Shown: positions 1 through 8,963, counted from the stretch's first letter. The stretch: 64,000 nt of DNA from Roseibium hamelinense (GCF_007830545.1 NZ_VLLF01000011.1:62001-126000), one strand, 5' to 3'. Notes: generated from the sequence alone by a model not told the origin. Made by a program: numbers and translations.

Positions 1-1
1 C

Positions 2-181
2 CCGAACGGCAAGGTGCCGACGCCGGGGGCTGTGTTCCGGCACCTAGGGTGCCGTCCGCGTTGTGGCAGCTGCTTTCCGTCTGTTATTGACATCATTCAC
101 GAAAAGACGTCTGAAGAGACCAATAAAGTCAAAAATGAAACCGGTTGTCAGTCCGAATGCCTGAAAGCCGCTGCAGAATAA
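2..181 (+). CDS. bfd: Bacterioferritin-associated ferredoxin, C-terminal part (start lies left of the window)
   Basis: The first 180 bases encode the last 59 residues of a Bfd-type [2Fe-2S] ferredoxin and end in TAA at 179-181. The stretch GAVFRHLGCRPRCGSCFP carries the C-terminal CxxC pair (CGSC) that, with two N-terminal cysteines outside the window, holds the cluster in this family. Bfd docks on bacterioferritin and passes electrons to reduce and release the stored iron. The bacterioferritin gene starts only 12 bases downstream on the same strand, so the two are almost certainly co-transcribed. A third cysteine precedes the pair (GCRPRC). The tail after the cluster motif is longer than in the E. 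coli protein and is polar. The N-terminus and promoter cannot be assessed here. Confidence 0.85.
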   Translation, partial: PNGKVPTPGAVFRHLGCRPRCGSCFPSVIDIIHEKTSEETNKVKNETGCQSECLKAAAE

Positions 182-193
182 GGAAATCGCGCC

Positions 194-679
194 ATGAAGG
201 GCGAAGCACGCGTCATTGAATATCTGAACAAGGCACTGCGGCACGAGCTTACCGCGGTGAACCAGTATTGGGTGCACGCGCGGCTTCTGGACGATTGGGG
301 GTTTGGCAAACTTGCAGCAAAAGAGCTCGAAGAGTCAGAGGAAGAACGCGGTCACGCCCAAGAGATCATTGACCGGATCATTTTTCTGGAAGGCCTGCCA
401 AATCTGCAAATTCTTGATCCCCTTCGGATCGGCCAAAACCTGAAAGAAGTTTTGGAGTGTGATCTTGCCGGTGAGTATGTGGCCCGGGCGCTATACCACG
501 AAGCGCGCGAAGTCTGCCGGGACGCGGGTGATTTTGTCTCCATGAAGCTGTTCGAGCGTCTCCTCAGCGATGAAGAAGACCATATCGATTTCCTCGAAAC
601 CCAGCTCGACCTTGTTGAGCGGATCGGCATCGACAATTACGCGCTGCTCCAAGCGAAATCAGCGGACGCTGCCGAATAG
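194..679 (+). CDS. bfr: Bacterioferritin without the haem-ligand methionine
   Basis: A 161-residue ferritin-like protein of normal Bfr length. It opens with [20 protein letters not shown], the usual N-terminus. All six ferroxidase-centre residues sit at the classical positions: Glu18, Glu51, His54, Glu94, Glu127 and His130; Tyr25 is also present. It should assemble a 24-subunit shell that oxidises and stores iron. The odd point is residue 52, which is the Met that ligates the inter-subunit haem in E. coli Bfr; here it is Arg (codon 347-349) in the local sequence EERGH. The homomer therefore should not bind haem in the normal way. Either this is a haem-free variant or it pairs with another Met52-containing subunit encoded elsewhere. 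It follows bfd by 12 bases, so the reductase partner is encoded with it. Confidence 0.93.
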   Translation: MKGEARVIEYLNKALRHELTAVNQYWVHARLLDDWGFGKLAAKELEESEEERGHAQEIIDRIIFLEGLPNLQILDPLRIGQNLKEVLECDLAGEYVARALYHEAREVCRDAGDFVSMKLFERLLSDEEDHIDFLETQLDLVERIGIDNYALLQAKSADAAE

Positions 680-701
680 ACGTTTCCTTCGTTGAACTGG
701 C

Positions 702-1337
702 CTACAGCTTAAACAGATGATCATCCGCGGCGACTGCATCGTCCGGATCGTGTGTCACCAGAAGGACGGGCAAGGCACGCTCTCGCGCCATACCAAAAAC
801 CAGGCTTCTGATCTCTGCGCGCAGCTCCTGGTCCAGTGATGAAAAAGGCTCGTCGAGCAAAAGTGCCTTGGGGTCCGCCAAAAGCAGACGCATCAATGCG
901 ACCCGCGTTTGCTGCCCGCCGGACAAGGTGGCTGGGTCACGTTCGCCCATCCCGTCCAAAGAAACATCCTTCAGTGACTTTTCCGCCAACGCGGCGCGGG
1001 CTCGGCGTCCTTTGATGCCCGCAGGCACCGCGAACATCAAGTTCTCAACTACTGACATGTGCGGGAACAAAAGAGGTCTTTGAAACATTAAGCCGACATG
1101 CCGGTCCTGAGGCGGGAGGCAAGTGATGTCTTTGCCGCCAAGGATAATCCGCCCTGTTGCTTTGAACTTCGGGTCGAGGAAACCGGCGACCATATTAAGC
1201 AGGGACGTTTTACCGCTCCCACTCGCTCCCATGACGGTCAGAATACGGCCCGGGGGGACATGCCGGTCGATGGCAATCAGCTCCTTTTGGTCAAGGCTGA
1301 TACGGATGTTGTCCAGGGTGAGACCGGTTCGAGGCAT
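702..1337 (-). CDS. ynjD: ABC transporter ATPase, YnjD type
   Basis: A 211-residue nucleotide-binding subunit. It has Walker A GASGSGKT (37-44), a Q-loop Gln86, the signature LSGGQ (138-142), Walker B LLLDEP (159-164) and a switch histidine in LLVTHD. Length and partners match YnjD (COG4136), which resembles thiamine and ferric-iron importer ATPases. It is the last gene of a minus-strand operon behind a fused permease (18-base gap) and a periplasmic binding protein. The substrate of YnjBCD systems is not established to my knowledge; similarity to ThiBPQ suggests a small cationic or cofactor-like molecule, but that is inference. It converges with bfr, with 22 bases between the two stops. Confidence 0.85.
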   Translation of the reverse strand: MPRTGLTLDNIRISLDQKELIAIDRHVPPGRILTVMGASGSGKTSLLNMVAGFLDPKFKATGRIILGGKDITCLPPQDRHVGLMFQRPLLFPHMSVVENLMFAVPAGIKGRRARAALAEKSLKDVSLDGMGERDPATLSGGQQTRVALMRLLLADPKALLLDEPFSSLDQELRAEIRSLVFGMARERALPVLLVTHDPDDAVAADDHLFKL

Positions 1338-1355
1338 AACAAAAACAGACCTGAC

Positions 1356-3053
1356 TTAGACCCGGAGCCCGGATCGATCTCGATGCAAGAGAGCGGGAAT
1401 GATCGCAGCGGCGGCGAAAAACATAAGCGGAAGCAGCAATTGAAGCATACCATAGACGGCAATCAGGGAGCGGTTTCCACCACTTGAAAGTGCCAGACTC
1501 TCGGTTGTGACCGTTGTGACCCGTCCCGCACCAATCATTATTGTTGGTAGATACTGACCGACCGAGACCGCAATACCAATGGCCAGCGTAACCAGTAAGG
1601 GACGCATCAGCAAAGGAAGGCGAATCCGGAAAAGTACTTTCCATTTGGACGCGCCGAAAGACATTGCCACCTGCTGATACCGCGGATCAAGGTGGTTCCA
1701 GGGATCTGCGAAGGCAAGGTACATGTAAGGCAAAACGAAGATGGCATGTGCCATGGCAACGCCCAAGAGGCTGCCGTCGATCCCGACAAGCACGCTTAAG
1801 ATCTGGAGTCCGAACAAAAACGACACCTGCGGAATCAGAAGGGGAACAAACACCAGTTTGCGCAGTGTGCCGTCTCCAGATGGTTTCATCCGGGTCCGGC
1901 TTTCAAGAACCGAAATCACGAGGATCAAGCACACCAGCGTTACGGAAACAGCAATTACGAGCGTTTGCCAGATGACTTCCGTTCCGGTTTTGCCTAGATC
2001 GGCCCAGTGCGAAATCGTAAAACCAGATGGCAATGCACTCGGGAACCACCATCCTTTGCTGATCGACCACAACCCGAGGACGGCAAGGCCAAGTATTGCT
2101 GGAAACACAGTTCCAGCAGTCAGAATGAAGCCGATACAGCGCGCTGTATGCTCGCGGCGCCGGCGCTTTCCACGCAGTGTCGAGGCTTGAAGGAGGCCTC
2201 GGACAACCCGTTCGCCGGCAAGCCATAGCAGAATGGCGCCCCCGCTTAGCAGGCACTGCAATACCGCGCCTGCGGAGGCTTGAAAACGCATGGCCGGGTC
2301 CGGATCTGCCATCCAGCCAAGAATTCGGGGGGCAAGCGGCGCAGGTGTTGTCGGGCCCAGAATTTGAGCAACATCAACAACCGAGGTGGAGTAGGCAAGC
2401 ACGGCGATGATTGGGAGCCGGATCTGCGGATAAAGCACCGGCAGCACCACCCTAAAGAAGGCGGAGGTTTTCGAGTATCCAAGATTTTGAGCTGCCTTGG
2501 ACAGTTGATCGGCATTGGTTTGCGGTAGGGCAGCTAATGCCATCAAGAAGAGAAACGGCACCTCCTTGATCACAAGTCCGAATGTCATTGCAAGCCCGAG
2601 CGGATCATTCAGGATCAGCAAATCGGGCGGGCGTTCAAAACCGGTCGCCCATGGTGAAAACAGTCGGACGAGGAAACCCGATGGTGCAATTAAAAACGCC
2701 AGTCCGAACGCCGCCGCCGCGTGTGGAACGGACAACAACGGCGACATGAGCCTCGAAAGAACTCCAAAGGGTCTCGTACCGTGGAGTGTGGCAACAAAAA
2801 GCAGGACTACAAGAAGCGAGAGAGCGGTTGCGGCAAGCCCGGTTCCGGCGCTCAGTGCAGCAGATGTCCATATGGCAGGAGCTTCGAGAAGGTCGCGGAC
2901 CGGTGTAAGAGAGACTTGATGGCCGCCAAGCGCCGGCAAAAAACCGGCAGCCGGCAGCAGCGTTCCCGCCAAGCCTACAGCAACCGGGGCGCTGAGCAGT
3001 AGGACAACCGAAGCGGAAACCCAGTCTGGCCGCGTGGGCTGGGGTTTTTGCAT
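1356..3053 (-). CDS. ynjC: Fused ABC permease, YnjC type
   Basis: A 565-residue inner-membrane protein with about a dozen hydrophobic segments arranged as two consecutive permease halves, so one polypeptide supplies both transmembrane domains of the importer. The first half contains a coupling-loop-like stretch (SKAAQNLGYSKTSAFFRVVLP) and the second a similar one (QQVAMSFGASKWKVLFRIRLP), the EAA-type loops that touch the ATPase. A basic linker of Arg and Lys near residues 295-300 separates the halves. Such fused permeases are typical of the thiamine/ferric group and of YnjC (COG4135). It lies 15 bases after the binding-protein gene and 18 before the ATPase gene, a tight three-gene operon. Confidence 0.85.
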   Translation of the reverse strand: MQKPQPTRPDWVSASVVLLLSAPVAVGLAGTLLPAAGFLPALGGHQVSLTPVRDLLEAPAIWTSAALSAGTGLAATALSLLVVLLFVATLHGTRPFGVLSRLMSPLLSVPHAAAAFGLAFLIAPSGFLVRLFSPWATGFERPPDLLILNDPLGLAMTFGLVIKEVPFLFLMALAALPQTNADQLSKAAQNLGYSKTSAFFRVVLPVLYPQIRLPIIAVLAYSTSVVDVAQILGPTTPAPLAPRILGWMADPDPAMRFQASAGAVLQCLLSGGAILLWLAGERVVRGLLQASTLRGKRRRREHTARCIGFILTAGTVFPAILGLAVLGLWSISKGWWFPSALPSGFTISHWADLGKTGTEVIWQTLVIAVSVTLVCLILVISVLESRTRMKPSGDGTLRKLVFVPLLIPQVSFLFGLQILSVLVGIDGSLLGVAMAHAIFVLPYMYLAFADPWNHLDPRYQQVAMSFGASKWKVLFRIRLPLLMRPLLVTLAIGIAVSVGQYLPTIMIGAGRVTTVTTESLALSSGGNRSLIAVYGMLQLLLPLMFFAAAAIIPALLHRDRSGLRV

Positions 3054-3068
3054 TGCGTGATATCGTGT

Positions 3069-4292
3069 CTATGAGCCACCGTAGCGCGCTGCCCAGGCGT
3101 TTTCGACCGCCTTGACCCAGGATGGGTGAGGTTCCGGTAAAGTCTGGCCCAGCTCCGTCGGGCTTAGTGTTGCAACGCCCAGCTCAAGCATTTCAAAACG
3201 TTTTTGATCGGCCTCCTGTAGGCTCGTTACCTTCAGAACTGTTGGGTCGCCCCAAATCGCAGGGTCCTGCTTGCGTGCCTGAGCTTCCGCTGACAGGAGG
3301 AAGTTCGCCAGCACCTTGGCGCCCTCCTGCGCTGAGCTGTTAAACGGTATGGCCACGAAATGCGTGTTGCCGATTGTGCCGCCCTCTAAAACGAAGCTGC
3401 GCACCGTTGGAGGCAGTTCACCATTGGCGATCGCGCTGGAGGCATCGCCCGGGTTGAACGTAAAGGCAATGTCGATCTCGCCATCGGCAAGCAATTGACG
3501 CATCTGGGCCGCGTTCTGAGGGAAGGCCTCTGCGCTGCGCCAAAGGTGCGGGTGGAGATCATCGAGATAAGCGAACAGAGGGGCGAGATCCTGATCCAGC
3601 CGGGTGTCAACCACCGGAGATTGGAGTTTTTGCGGGTCGTCAATCAACGTGATGAGCGCTTGCTTGAGAAAGGTAGACCCGTGAAAATTCGGAGGCTGAG
3701 GATAGGTGATCCGGCCGGGGTTTGCGTTCGCGTATTCGGCGAGTGCGGAAAGGGACTTCGGTGGTTCTGGCAGCCTTGCACTGTCATGCATGAACACCAG
3801 CTGGGCCATGCCCCAAGGGCTTTCCTGTCCGTCGGTTGGAACCGTGAAGTCCGACACAACAGTCGGTTTGCCTTCAACATCGACGTATTGCCAATTGGGT
3901 AGGGTCTCCGCCCAGCCTTTTTCCGCCAGCAGGCCCTGGGTCTTCAGCGTGTTAAAGTTTTCGCCATTGATCCAAACCAGATCCACAGTGCCACCAGAGG
4001 TGCGTCCGGCCGTTTTTTCGGCAACAATCTGCGTTACCACACCGGCGGTTTCGCTGACTTTGACATGTTCGACGGTCACGCCATACCGGTCTTTTACCGT
4101 CTCGGCCGCCCAAGCGATATAGGCGTTGATGCGCGGTTCTCCGCCCCAAGCATGAAAGTAGACGGTTTGGCCATTTGCGGCCTGCTCAATCGCGCTCCAG
4201 CTGTCTGCCCCATTGCTGGCAATGGCGGCGGGTGCCGCAGATGCGGCCACAACGGCAAGTGCCACTCCGGCTGCATAAAGCTTGGAAAGCAT
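3069..4292 (-). CDS. ynjB: ABC transporter periplasmic binding protein, YnjB type
   Basis: A 407-residue secreted binding protein, first gene of the ynjBCD operon. I start it at the ATG at 4292 because a strong GGGGTGG ribosome-binding site lies just upstream and the protein then begins with a signal peptide (MLSKLYAAGVALAVVAASAA, cleaved near AIASNG); the frame is open further upstream but that extension has no signal-peptide logic. The mature part has the motifs of extracellular solute-binding proteins of the COG4134 group (YFHAWGGEPRINAYIAW, VDLVWINGENF). It should capture the unknown substrate and deliver it to YnjC/YnjD. A 102-base gap separates it from the upstream putR gene on the same strand, so read-through from putR is possible. 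Confidence 0.85.
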   Translation of the reverse strand: MLSKLYAAGVALAVVAASAAPAAIASNGADSWSAIEQAANGQTVYFHAWGGEPRINAYIAWAAETVKDRYGVTVEHVKVSETAGVVTQIVAEKTAGRTSGGTVDLVWINGENFNTLKTQGLLAEKGWAETLPNWQYVDVEGKPTVVSDFTVPTDGQESPWGMAQLVFMHDSARLPEPPKSLSALAEYANANPGRITYPQPPNFHGSTFLKQALITLIDDPQKLQSPVVDTRLDQDLAPLFAYLDDLHPHLWRSAEAFPQNAAQMRQLLADGEIDIAFTFNPGDASSAIANGELPPTVRSFVLEGGTIGNTHFVAIPFNSSAQEGAKVLANFLLSAEAQARKQDPAIWGDPTVLKVTSLQEADQKRFEMLELGVATLSPTELGQTLPEPHPSWVKAVENAWAARYGGS

Positions 4293-4394
4293 AAAAATCC
4301 ACCCCTTTGATTGTTTAGCATCTTGGTGCGTCAGGGCGCGATGACGGTCAATACAAGGCTTTGTGATCTCTTGTAAAAACGTGTGCCAACGCAC

Positions 4395-4868
4395 CTAAAC
4401 CGGCAGGACGTGCGTGTCCTTGATTTCTTCCATCACAGCATAGGTGTGCGTTTCGCGCACGCCGGGAAGTGTCAAAACGACGTCCGCCAGGAATTTTCGA
4501 TAGGCGTTCATATCCAGGACCCGGCTTTTAAGCAGATAGTCAAAACCGCCGGCAACCATATGGCACTCCAGAATATCCTCGGCGCGCTCCACTTCGCGTT
4601 TGAACGCATCAAAGATTTCAGCGGATGTGCGATCAAGTTTGATCTCAACGAATACAAGGAGCCCCCGCCCGACCTTGTGAGGGACGAGTGTGGCACTGAA
4701 GCTTTCTATAAAACCATCGCGTATCAGGCGTTTGAGCCGGTCCGCGGTGGCTGTACCGGACAGGCCGACCTTTTCCGCTAGGTCGGTGTTAGTGATCCGG
4801 CCTTCTGTCTGTAGCACCCGGAGTATTTTCCGGTCGGTTCGATCAAGGTCCGTGAAATCTGCGGTCAT
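4395..4868 (-). CDS. putR: Lrp/AsnC-family regulator, probable proline-responsive activator PutR
   Basis: A 157-residue Lrp/AsnC regulator. The N-terminal winged helix-turn-helix reads LDRTDRKILRVLQTEGRITNTDLAEKVGLS, followed by the ligand-binding RAM/ACT-like domain (residues about 65-150). It is transcribed divergently from putA with 121 bases between the two start codons, the arrangement of PutR-PutA in Agrobacterium and Rhodobacter, where PutR activates putA in response to proline. The assignment as PutR rests on that context. A split TTGCCC/GGGCAA element in the shared region is a candidate binding site. Alternative: a general Lrp paralogue that only happens to sit beside putA. Confidence 0.85.
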   Translation of the reverse strand: MTADFTDLDRTDRKILRVLQTEGRITNTDLAEKVGLSGTATADRLKRLIRDGFIESFSATLVPHKVGRGLLVFVEIKLDRTSAEIFDAFKREVERAEDILECHMVAGGFDYLLKSRVLDMNAYRKFLADVVLTLPGVRETHTYAVMEEIKDTHVLPV

Positions 4869-4876
4869 TAAGTGAA

Positions 4877-4930
4877 TTTGCCTTCAAAATTGATTTTCTT
4901 GCCCAAAAAATAAGTGAAAAAGAAGGGCAA
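4877..4930. promoter_or_regulatory. Candidate PutR operator between putR and putA
   Basis: The 121-base divergent region is AT-rich and holds TTGCCC at 4899-4904 and its inverted copy GGGCAA at 4925-4930, separated by 20 bases. A further TTTGCC lies at 4877-4882. Lrp-family proteins bind as multimers to spaced, poorly conserved inverted repeats, so this fits a shared PutR control region. The symmetry is seen; the binding is inferred. Confidence 0.4.
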
Positions 4931-4989
4931 AAGCAAGTTACACTTGGGAATTGTCTGAGCTTTGCCGCTCTTTCGGAGGAGAGTTACGA

Positions 4990-7900
4990 ATGACCGCATC
5001 GGCCCAAGCTGCCGCGCTTGCTCTTGAGAATACCAGCATCCCGCCATTCCGCGCCGACTATGCGCCCAACGACACGGCGCTTGTGAAACGGCTGCTTATG
5101 GACACATCGCTTTCTCAAGAGAGTGAAGACCGGATCGATCAAGCGGCAACCGGCTACATCCAAGACATGCGGTCAACTCCTGTTGGCCTTGGCGGTGTTG
5201 AGGACTTCATGCGGGAGTTTGGCCTGACCACCCGCGAAGGGCTTGCCATGATGGTTCTGGCAGAAGCATTGTTGCGGGTGCCGGATGCTGAAACCTCCGA
5301 CAAGCTGATCGAAGACAAACTCGCCGCCGCGAAGTTTGACGATCCAAGTGGTCCGAAGTCAGACACATGGCTTGTGTCGGCCTCTTCCTGGGCGCTGGGA
5401 ATCACGTCGCGCCTTTTGCATCCGGGTGACACGCCGCAATCCATTCTGGCGTCTCTTGTGAAGCGCATGGGCATGCCGGCAGTGCGCACCGCGACCCGCA
5501 AGGCAATGCGCTTGCTCGGGCACCAATTCGTGCTGGGCGAAACCATTGGCAAGGCGCTTGACCGGGCCCGGGCGCAGGAGAAAAAGGGCTATCGCTATTC
5601 CTACGACATGCTGGGTGAGGGAGCCAGAACGGCGGCCGATGCCGAGCGGTATTTCCAGTCCTATGCCAATGCCATCAAAGAAATCGGCCGGGCCGCTGGA
5701 AACCGGGCGCTTCCGGAACGGCCGGGCATTTCCGTAAAGCTCTCGGCGCTTCATCCGCGCTATGAGGCCATCAACGGTGAGCGGGTTCGGGATGAGTTGC
5801 TACCGAAATTGCTTGAACTCACTAAAATGGCCCGCGACTACGATCTCAACTTCACTGTCGATGCGGAAGAAGCGGACCGGCTGGAGATTTCACTTGATGT
5901 GATTGCGGCGGTTCTGGCCGACCCGGTGACCGAAGGGTGGGACGGTTTTGGTCTTGCCGTTCAGGCCTATCAAAAGCGCGGTGTTGAGGTAATTGACTGG
6001 TTGGTCAGTGCGGCCCGCCAGACCAACCGCAAGCTCATGGTCCGCCTTGTCAAAGGCGCCTACTGGGACACCGAAATAAAGCACGCTCAGGAAAATGGTG
6101 CGGACGGCTATCCTGTCTTCACCCGGAAGGCAGCGACAGATCTGTCCTATATTGCTTGTGCCGAGAAAATGCTGGCCGCGCGCGACGTGCTCTATCCGCA
6201 ATTTGCAACCCACAACGCCTTGACGGTTGCCCAGGTTGCTGAATTGGCAGGTGACAAGAGTGGGTACGAATTCCAGCGGCTCCACGGCATGGGCGAAAGC
6301 CTGTTCAAGTCTGTCACTGAGCGAAATAGTTACCCATGCCGCATCTATGCGCCGGTTGGCGGCCACAAGGATTTGCTTGCCTATCTTGTGCGCCGGCTGC
6401 TTGAAAACGGTGCGAATTCGTCCTTTGTCACCATTGTCGGCGACAGCTCGGTTCCGGTCGGCTCCATGCTGAAACGGCCTGCGGAGGTCTTGGAAAACGG
6501 CAGCCGCTCCACCAACCGCTCCATTCCATTGCCGCTTGATCTGTATGGTGACAGCCGGAAAAACTCGCGTGGTATTGAGTTCGGTTGGTCGGCAGAGCGG
6601 CGTGCCCTGATAGACGGGATTTCCAAAGCAAGTTTTCCGCTCGAAACCGCTCGGCCGATGGTTCCAGGCGTTGCGTCAAGTGGCGCGGAAACTGTCGTCC
6701 TGTCGCCGATGGACGGCAAGACCGAAGTCGGCAAGGTGGTTTGGGCCGATTCTGAGATGGCGGCCAAGGCCATGGCGGTTGCGAGCAAAGGGTTTGAGAC
6801 CTGGTCGCGCCGCCCGGTGGAAGACCGTGCCGCGGCCCTCGACAAATTGGGCGATCTTTTGGAAGAACACAGCGACCGGCTGATGGCTGTCCTGTGCATG
6901 GAAGGTGGCAAGACCCTCCAGGATGGCATTGCGGAAGTGCGCGAAGCCGTTGACTTTTGCCGCTATTATGCCGCCGAAGCACGTGGGCTGTTCGGCGGAG
7001 GACGTCTTATGCCGGGGCCGACAGGCGAAGAAAACCGCTATCGCTATCGTGGACGCGGCGTGTTTGTCTGCATTTCGCCCTGGAACTTCCCATTGGCAAT
7101 TTTCCTAGGTCAAATTTCGGCGGCCTTGGTTGCCGGCAACGCGGTTGTTGCGAAACCTGCCGAACAAACGCCGCTCATTGCGCATGAAACCGCAAAGCTG
7201 ATGTTCCAGGCAGGTATCCCGGAAGACGCGTTCCTGCTTGTGCCAGGCGATGGCTCCGTTGGCGCGGCGCTTACACAGGACCCGCGGGTTGCCGGTGTGG
7301 CGTTTACCGGGTCAACAGAAACCGCTTGGGCCATCAATCAAACGCTGGCGCAAAAACGTGGCCCAATTGTCCCTCTGATCGCGGAAACCGGTGGCATGAA
7401 TGCGATGCTGGTCGATGCAACCGCGCTGCCGGAACAGGTCTGCGACGACGTCATGATGTCGGCGTTCCGGTCGGCGGGCCAGCGCTGCTCTGCTTTGCGT
7501 CTGCTGTTTGTTCAAAACGATGTGGCCGACAGCCTTTTGAAAATGCTGGAAGGGGCCGCTGGAGAGCTTGAACTCGACGACCCGCGTCTGCCATCGACCG
7601 ACCTTGGACCGGTGATCGACCGCGATGCGCGCGACAATATTATGACGCATATCGAAAAGATGAGAGCCAGCCAAAAGTTGCGGTTTGCCGGCAAAACTCC
7701 AGAAGGCGCGCTTTCAGGTGGGTCTTGGGTTGCCCCGCATATTGTGGAGCTCGATAAGCCGGAAGCGCTGGAGCGGGAGGTATTCGGACCGGTACTGCAT
7801 GTGGTGCGCTACGACAGCAAAAAAATCGATGGTGTTCTGGATGCCATCGCGGCCACTGGGTACGGCTTGACCCTCGGCGTTCACAGCCGCATTGACGCAA

Positions 7901-8130
7901 CAGTCAAGAAAGTGGTCGACCGCTTGTCGGTCGGCAATGTCTATGTCAACCGGAACACTATCGGCGCTGTTGTCGGCACCCAGCCGTTTGGCGGTTCGGG
8001 ACTGTCTGGAACAGGCTTCAAAGCCGGAGGACCGCTTTATCTGACACGATTTGCGCTTGAGCAGGTGGTATCAATCAACACGGCTGCTGCTGGAGGTAAC
8101 GCCAGTCTTGTGGCCGCTTCCGACGATTGA
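4990..8130 (+). CDS. putA: Bifunctional proline dehydrogenase / glutamate-semialdehyde dehydrogenase PutA
   Basis: A 1046-residue bifunctional enzyme that oxidises proline to pyrroline-5-carboxylate and then to glutamate. I start at the ATG at 4990 behind GGAGGAGAG. Order: an alpha-helical arm, then the FAD-binding proline dehydrogenase barrel (VRLVKGAYWDTEIK, FATHNALTVA, RIYAPVGGHKDLLAYLVRR), then the aldehyde dehydrogenase with Glu in LIAETGGMNA and catalytic Cys833 in SAGQRCSA. The N-terminus lacks the ribbon-helix-helix DNA-binding domain of E. coli PutA, so it cannot repress its own gene; this agrees with a separate divergent regulator. It is slightly longer than minimal type A PutA proteins (about 1000 residues). 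It converges with the next gene, two bases between stops. Confidence 0.97.
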   Translation: MTASAQAAALALENTSIPPFRADYAPNDTALVKRLLMDTSLSQESEDRIDQAATGYIQDMRSTPVGLGGVEDFMREFGLTTREGLAMMVLAEALLRVPDAETSDKLIEDKLAAAKFDDPSGPKSDTWLVSASSWALGITSRLLHPGDTPQSILASLVKRMGMPAVRTATRKAMRLLGHQFVLGETIGKALDRARAQEKKGYRYSYDMLGEGARTAADAERYFQSYANAIKEIGRAAGNRALPERPGISVKLSALHPRYEAINGERVRDELLPKLLELTKMARDYDLNFTVDAEEADRLEISLDVIAAVLADPVTEGWDGFGLAVQAYQKRGVEVIDWLVSAARQTNRKLMVRLVKGAYWDTEIKHAQENGADGYPVFTRKAATDLSYIACAEKMLAARDVLYPQFATHNALTVAQVAELAGDKSGYEFQRLHGMGESLFKSVTERNSYPCRIYAPVGGHKDLLAYLVRRLLENGANSSFVTIVGDSSVPVGSMLKRPAEVLENGSRSTNRSIPLPLDLYGDSRKNSRGIEFGWSAERRALIDGISKASFPLETARPMVPGVASSGAETVVLSPMDGKTEVGKVVWADSEMAAKAMAVASKGFETWSRRPVEDRAAALDKLGDLLEEHSDRLMAVLCMEGGKTLQDGIAEVREAVDFCRYYAAEARGLFGGGRLMPGPTGEENRYRYRGRGVFVCISPWNFPLAIFLGQISAALVAGNAVVAKPAEQTPLIAHETAKLMFQAGIPEDAFLLVPGDGSVGAALTQDPRVAGVAFTGSTETAWAINQTLAQKRGPIVPLIAETGGMNAMLVDATALPEQVCDDVMMSAFRSAGQRCSALRLLFVQNDVADSLLKMLEGAAGELELDDPRLPSTDLGPVIDRDARDNIMTHIEKMRASQKLRFAGKTPEGALSGGSWVAPHIVELDKPEALEREVFGPVLHVVRYDSKKIDGVLDAIAATGYGLTLGVHSRIDATVKKVVDRLSVGNVYVNRNTIGAVVGTQPFGGSGLSGTGFKAGGPLYLTRFALEQVVSINTAAAGGNASLVAASDD

Positions 8131-8132
8131 TG

Positions 8133-8963
8133 TCAGCTTTCGCGGTCGAAGGGCACATGTTCTTCGGCCGCCAACGGCTGGGCTGTGTCAAATGGATCGA
8201 GCGACGTCCATGGAGCGACATGGAGTGCAGCTTCGAACGCCTCTTCTGTTCCGGCAAACGTTAGATAGCCTTTTTCCCGCCTCCAGGCCGGGTCAGAATT
8301 GTGTTTTGCCGCTTCAGCAAGGTCCGTTTTAAAAACTTCATAGTCTGCGGTCGAGATGCCCAAAGGGCCTTGCAGAATGCGCCCGCTCTCGAGGCATTGG
8401 TCAACAATCGGAATCATATCCTTCAAGGCAAGATCTGCAATCGTGTTCATCCATCCGGACCAAAGCGGACTGTCATCGTCGATGGCAGGATTGTCAGGCA
8501 AAGCGGAAAGGAGTTTTTGCGCATTTCCAATCGGAAAACGGCCGTTCAAAACCTCAAAGGCCCACGCGTTCAAAAATACTTCATGGATCAGCCAGTCCAG
8601 GTCCGGGTTGCCGATGCCGTCCCACAGGTCTTTGGCACGGTTTTCACTGAAGCCCATGAGAACCTGCGGTATGGAGACCGCGATCGCATCGCCAAGATAC
8701 TCGGCCGTGCAGAGTTCGTCGCCGTTTAGCAGAAGGAACAGCGGTTCGAATGCGGCAATGCATTTTTGGGCGCCAAGAACATGAACGCCAAAAAACATTG
8801 CCCGTTGCTCAAGTGGCGAAACCGCCCGTCCATGGGCCGCGTGCTGAAGGATTGACAGGAAAACCGGCTGGCTGACTTCGGGCGTTTCAAGACAATATTT
8901 CAGCGTCCGCCACGGCAAGGCCTGCGCGGTTGCCAGATCTGAGATAATATCCTGCCGTTCCAT
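8133..8963 (-). CDS. DUF1186 domain protein of unknown function
   Basis: A 276-residue cytoplasmic, probably all-helical acidic protein. The ATG at 8963 is preferred because AAGGGACGG lies a suitable distance upstream; an in-frame GTG at 8993 has none. The pattern of short helical repeats (ILQHAAHGRAVSPLEQRAMFFGVHVLGAQ, followed by WLIHEVFLNAWAFEVLNGRFP) matches DUF1186 proteins, common in Rhizobiales and often annotated only as hypothetical. No signal peptide, membrane segment or catalytic motif is visible. It stands alone: convergent with putA, and about 65 bases from the end of hrpB upstream on the same strand. Confidence 0.75.
   Translation of the reverse strand: MERQDIISDLATAQALPWRTLKYCLETPEVSQPVFLSILQHAAHGRAVSPLEQRAMFFGVHVLGAQKCIAAFEPLFLLLNGDELCTAEYLGDAIAVSIPQVLMGFSENRAKDLWDGIGNPDLDWLIHEVFLNAWAFEVLNGRFPIGNAQKLLSALPDNPAIDDDSPLWSGWMNTIADLALKDMIPIVDQCLESGRILQGPLGISTADYEVFKTDLAEAAKHNSDPAWRREKGYLTFAGTEEAFEAALHVAPWTSLDPFDTAQPLAAEEHVPFDRES

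Noticed and set aside
5154..6929. Several open frames of 130-180 codons on the strand opposite putA
   Set aside because: They follow the third-position GC bias of putA, have no ribosome-binding sites and no recognisable protein features; the putA frame is intact from end to end.
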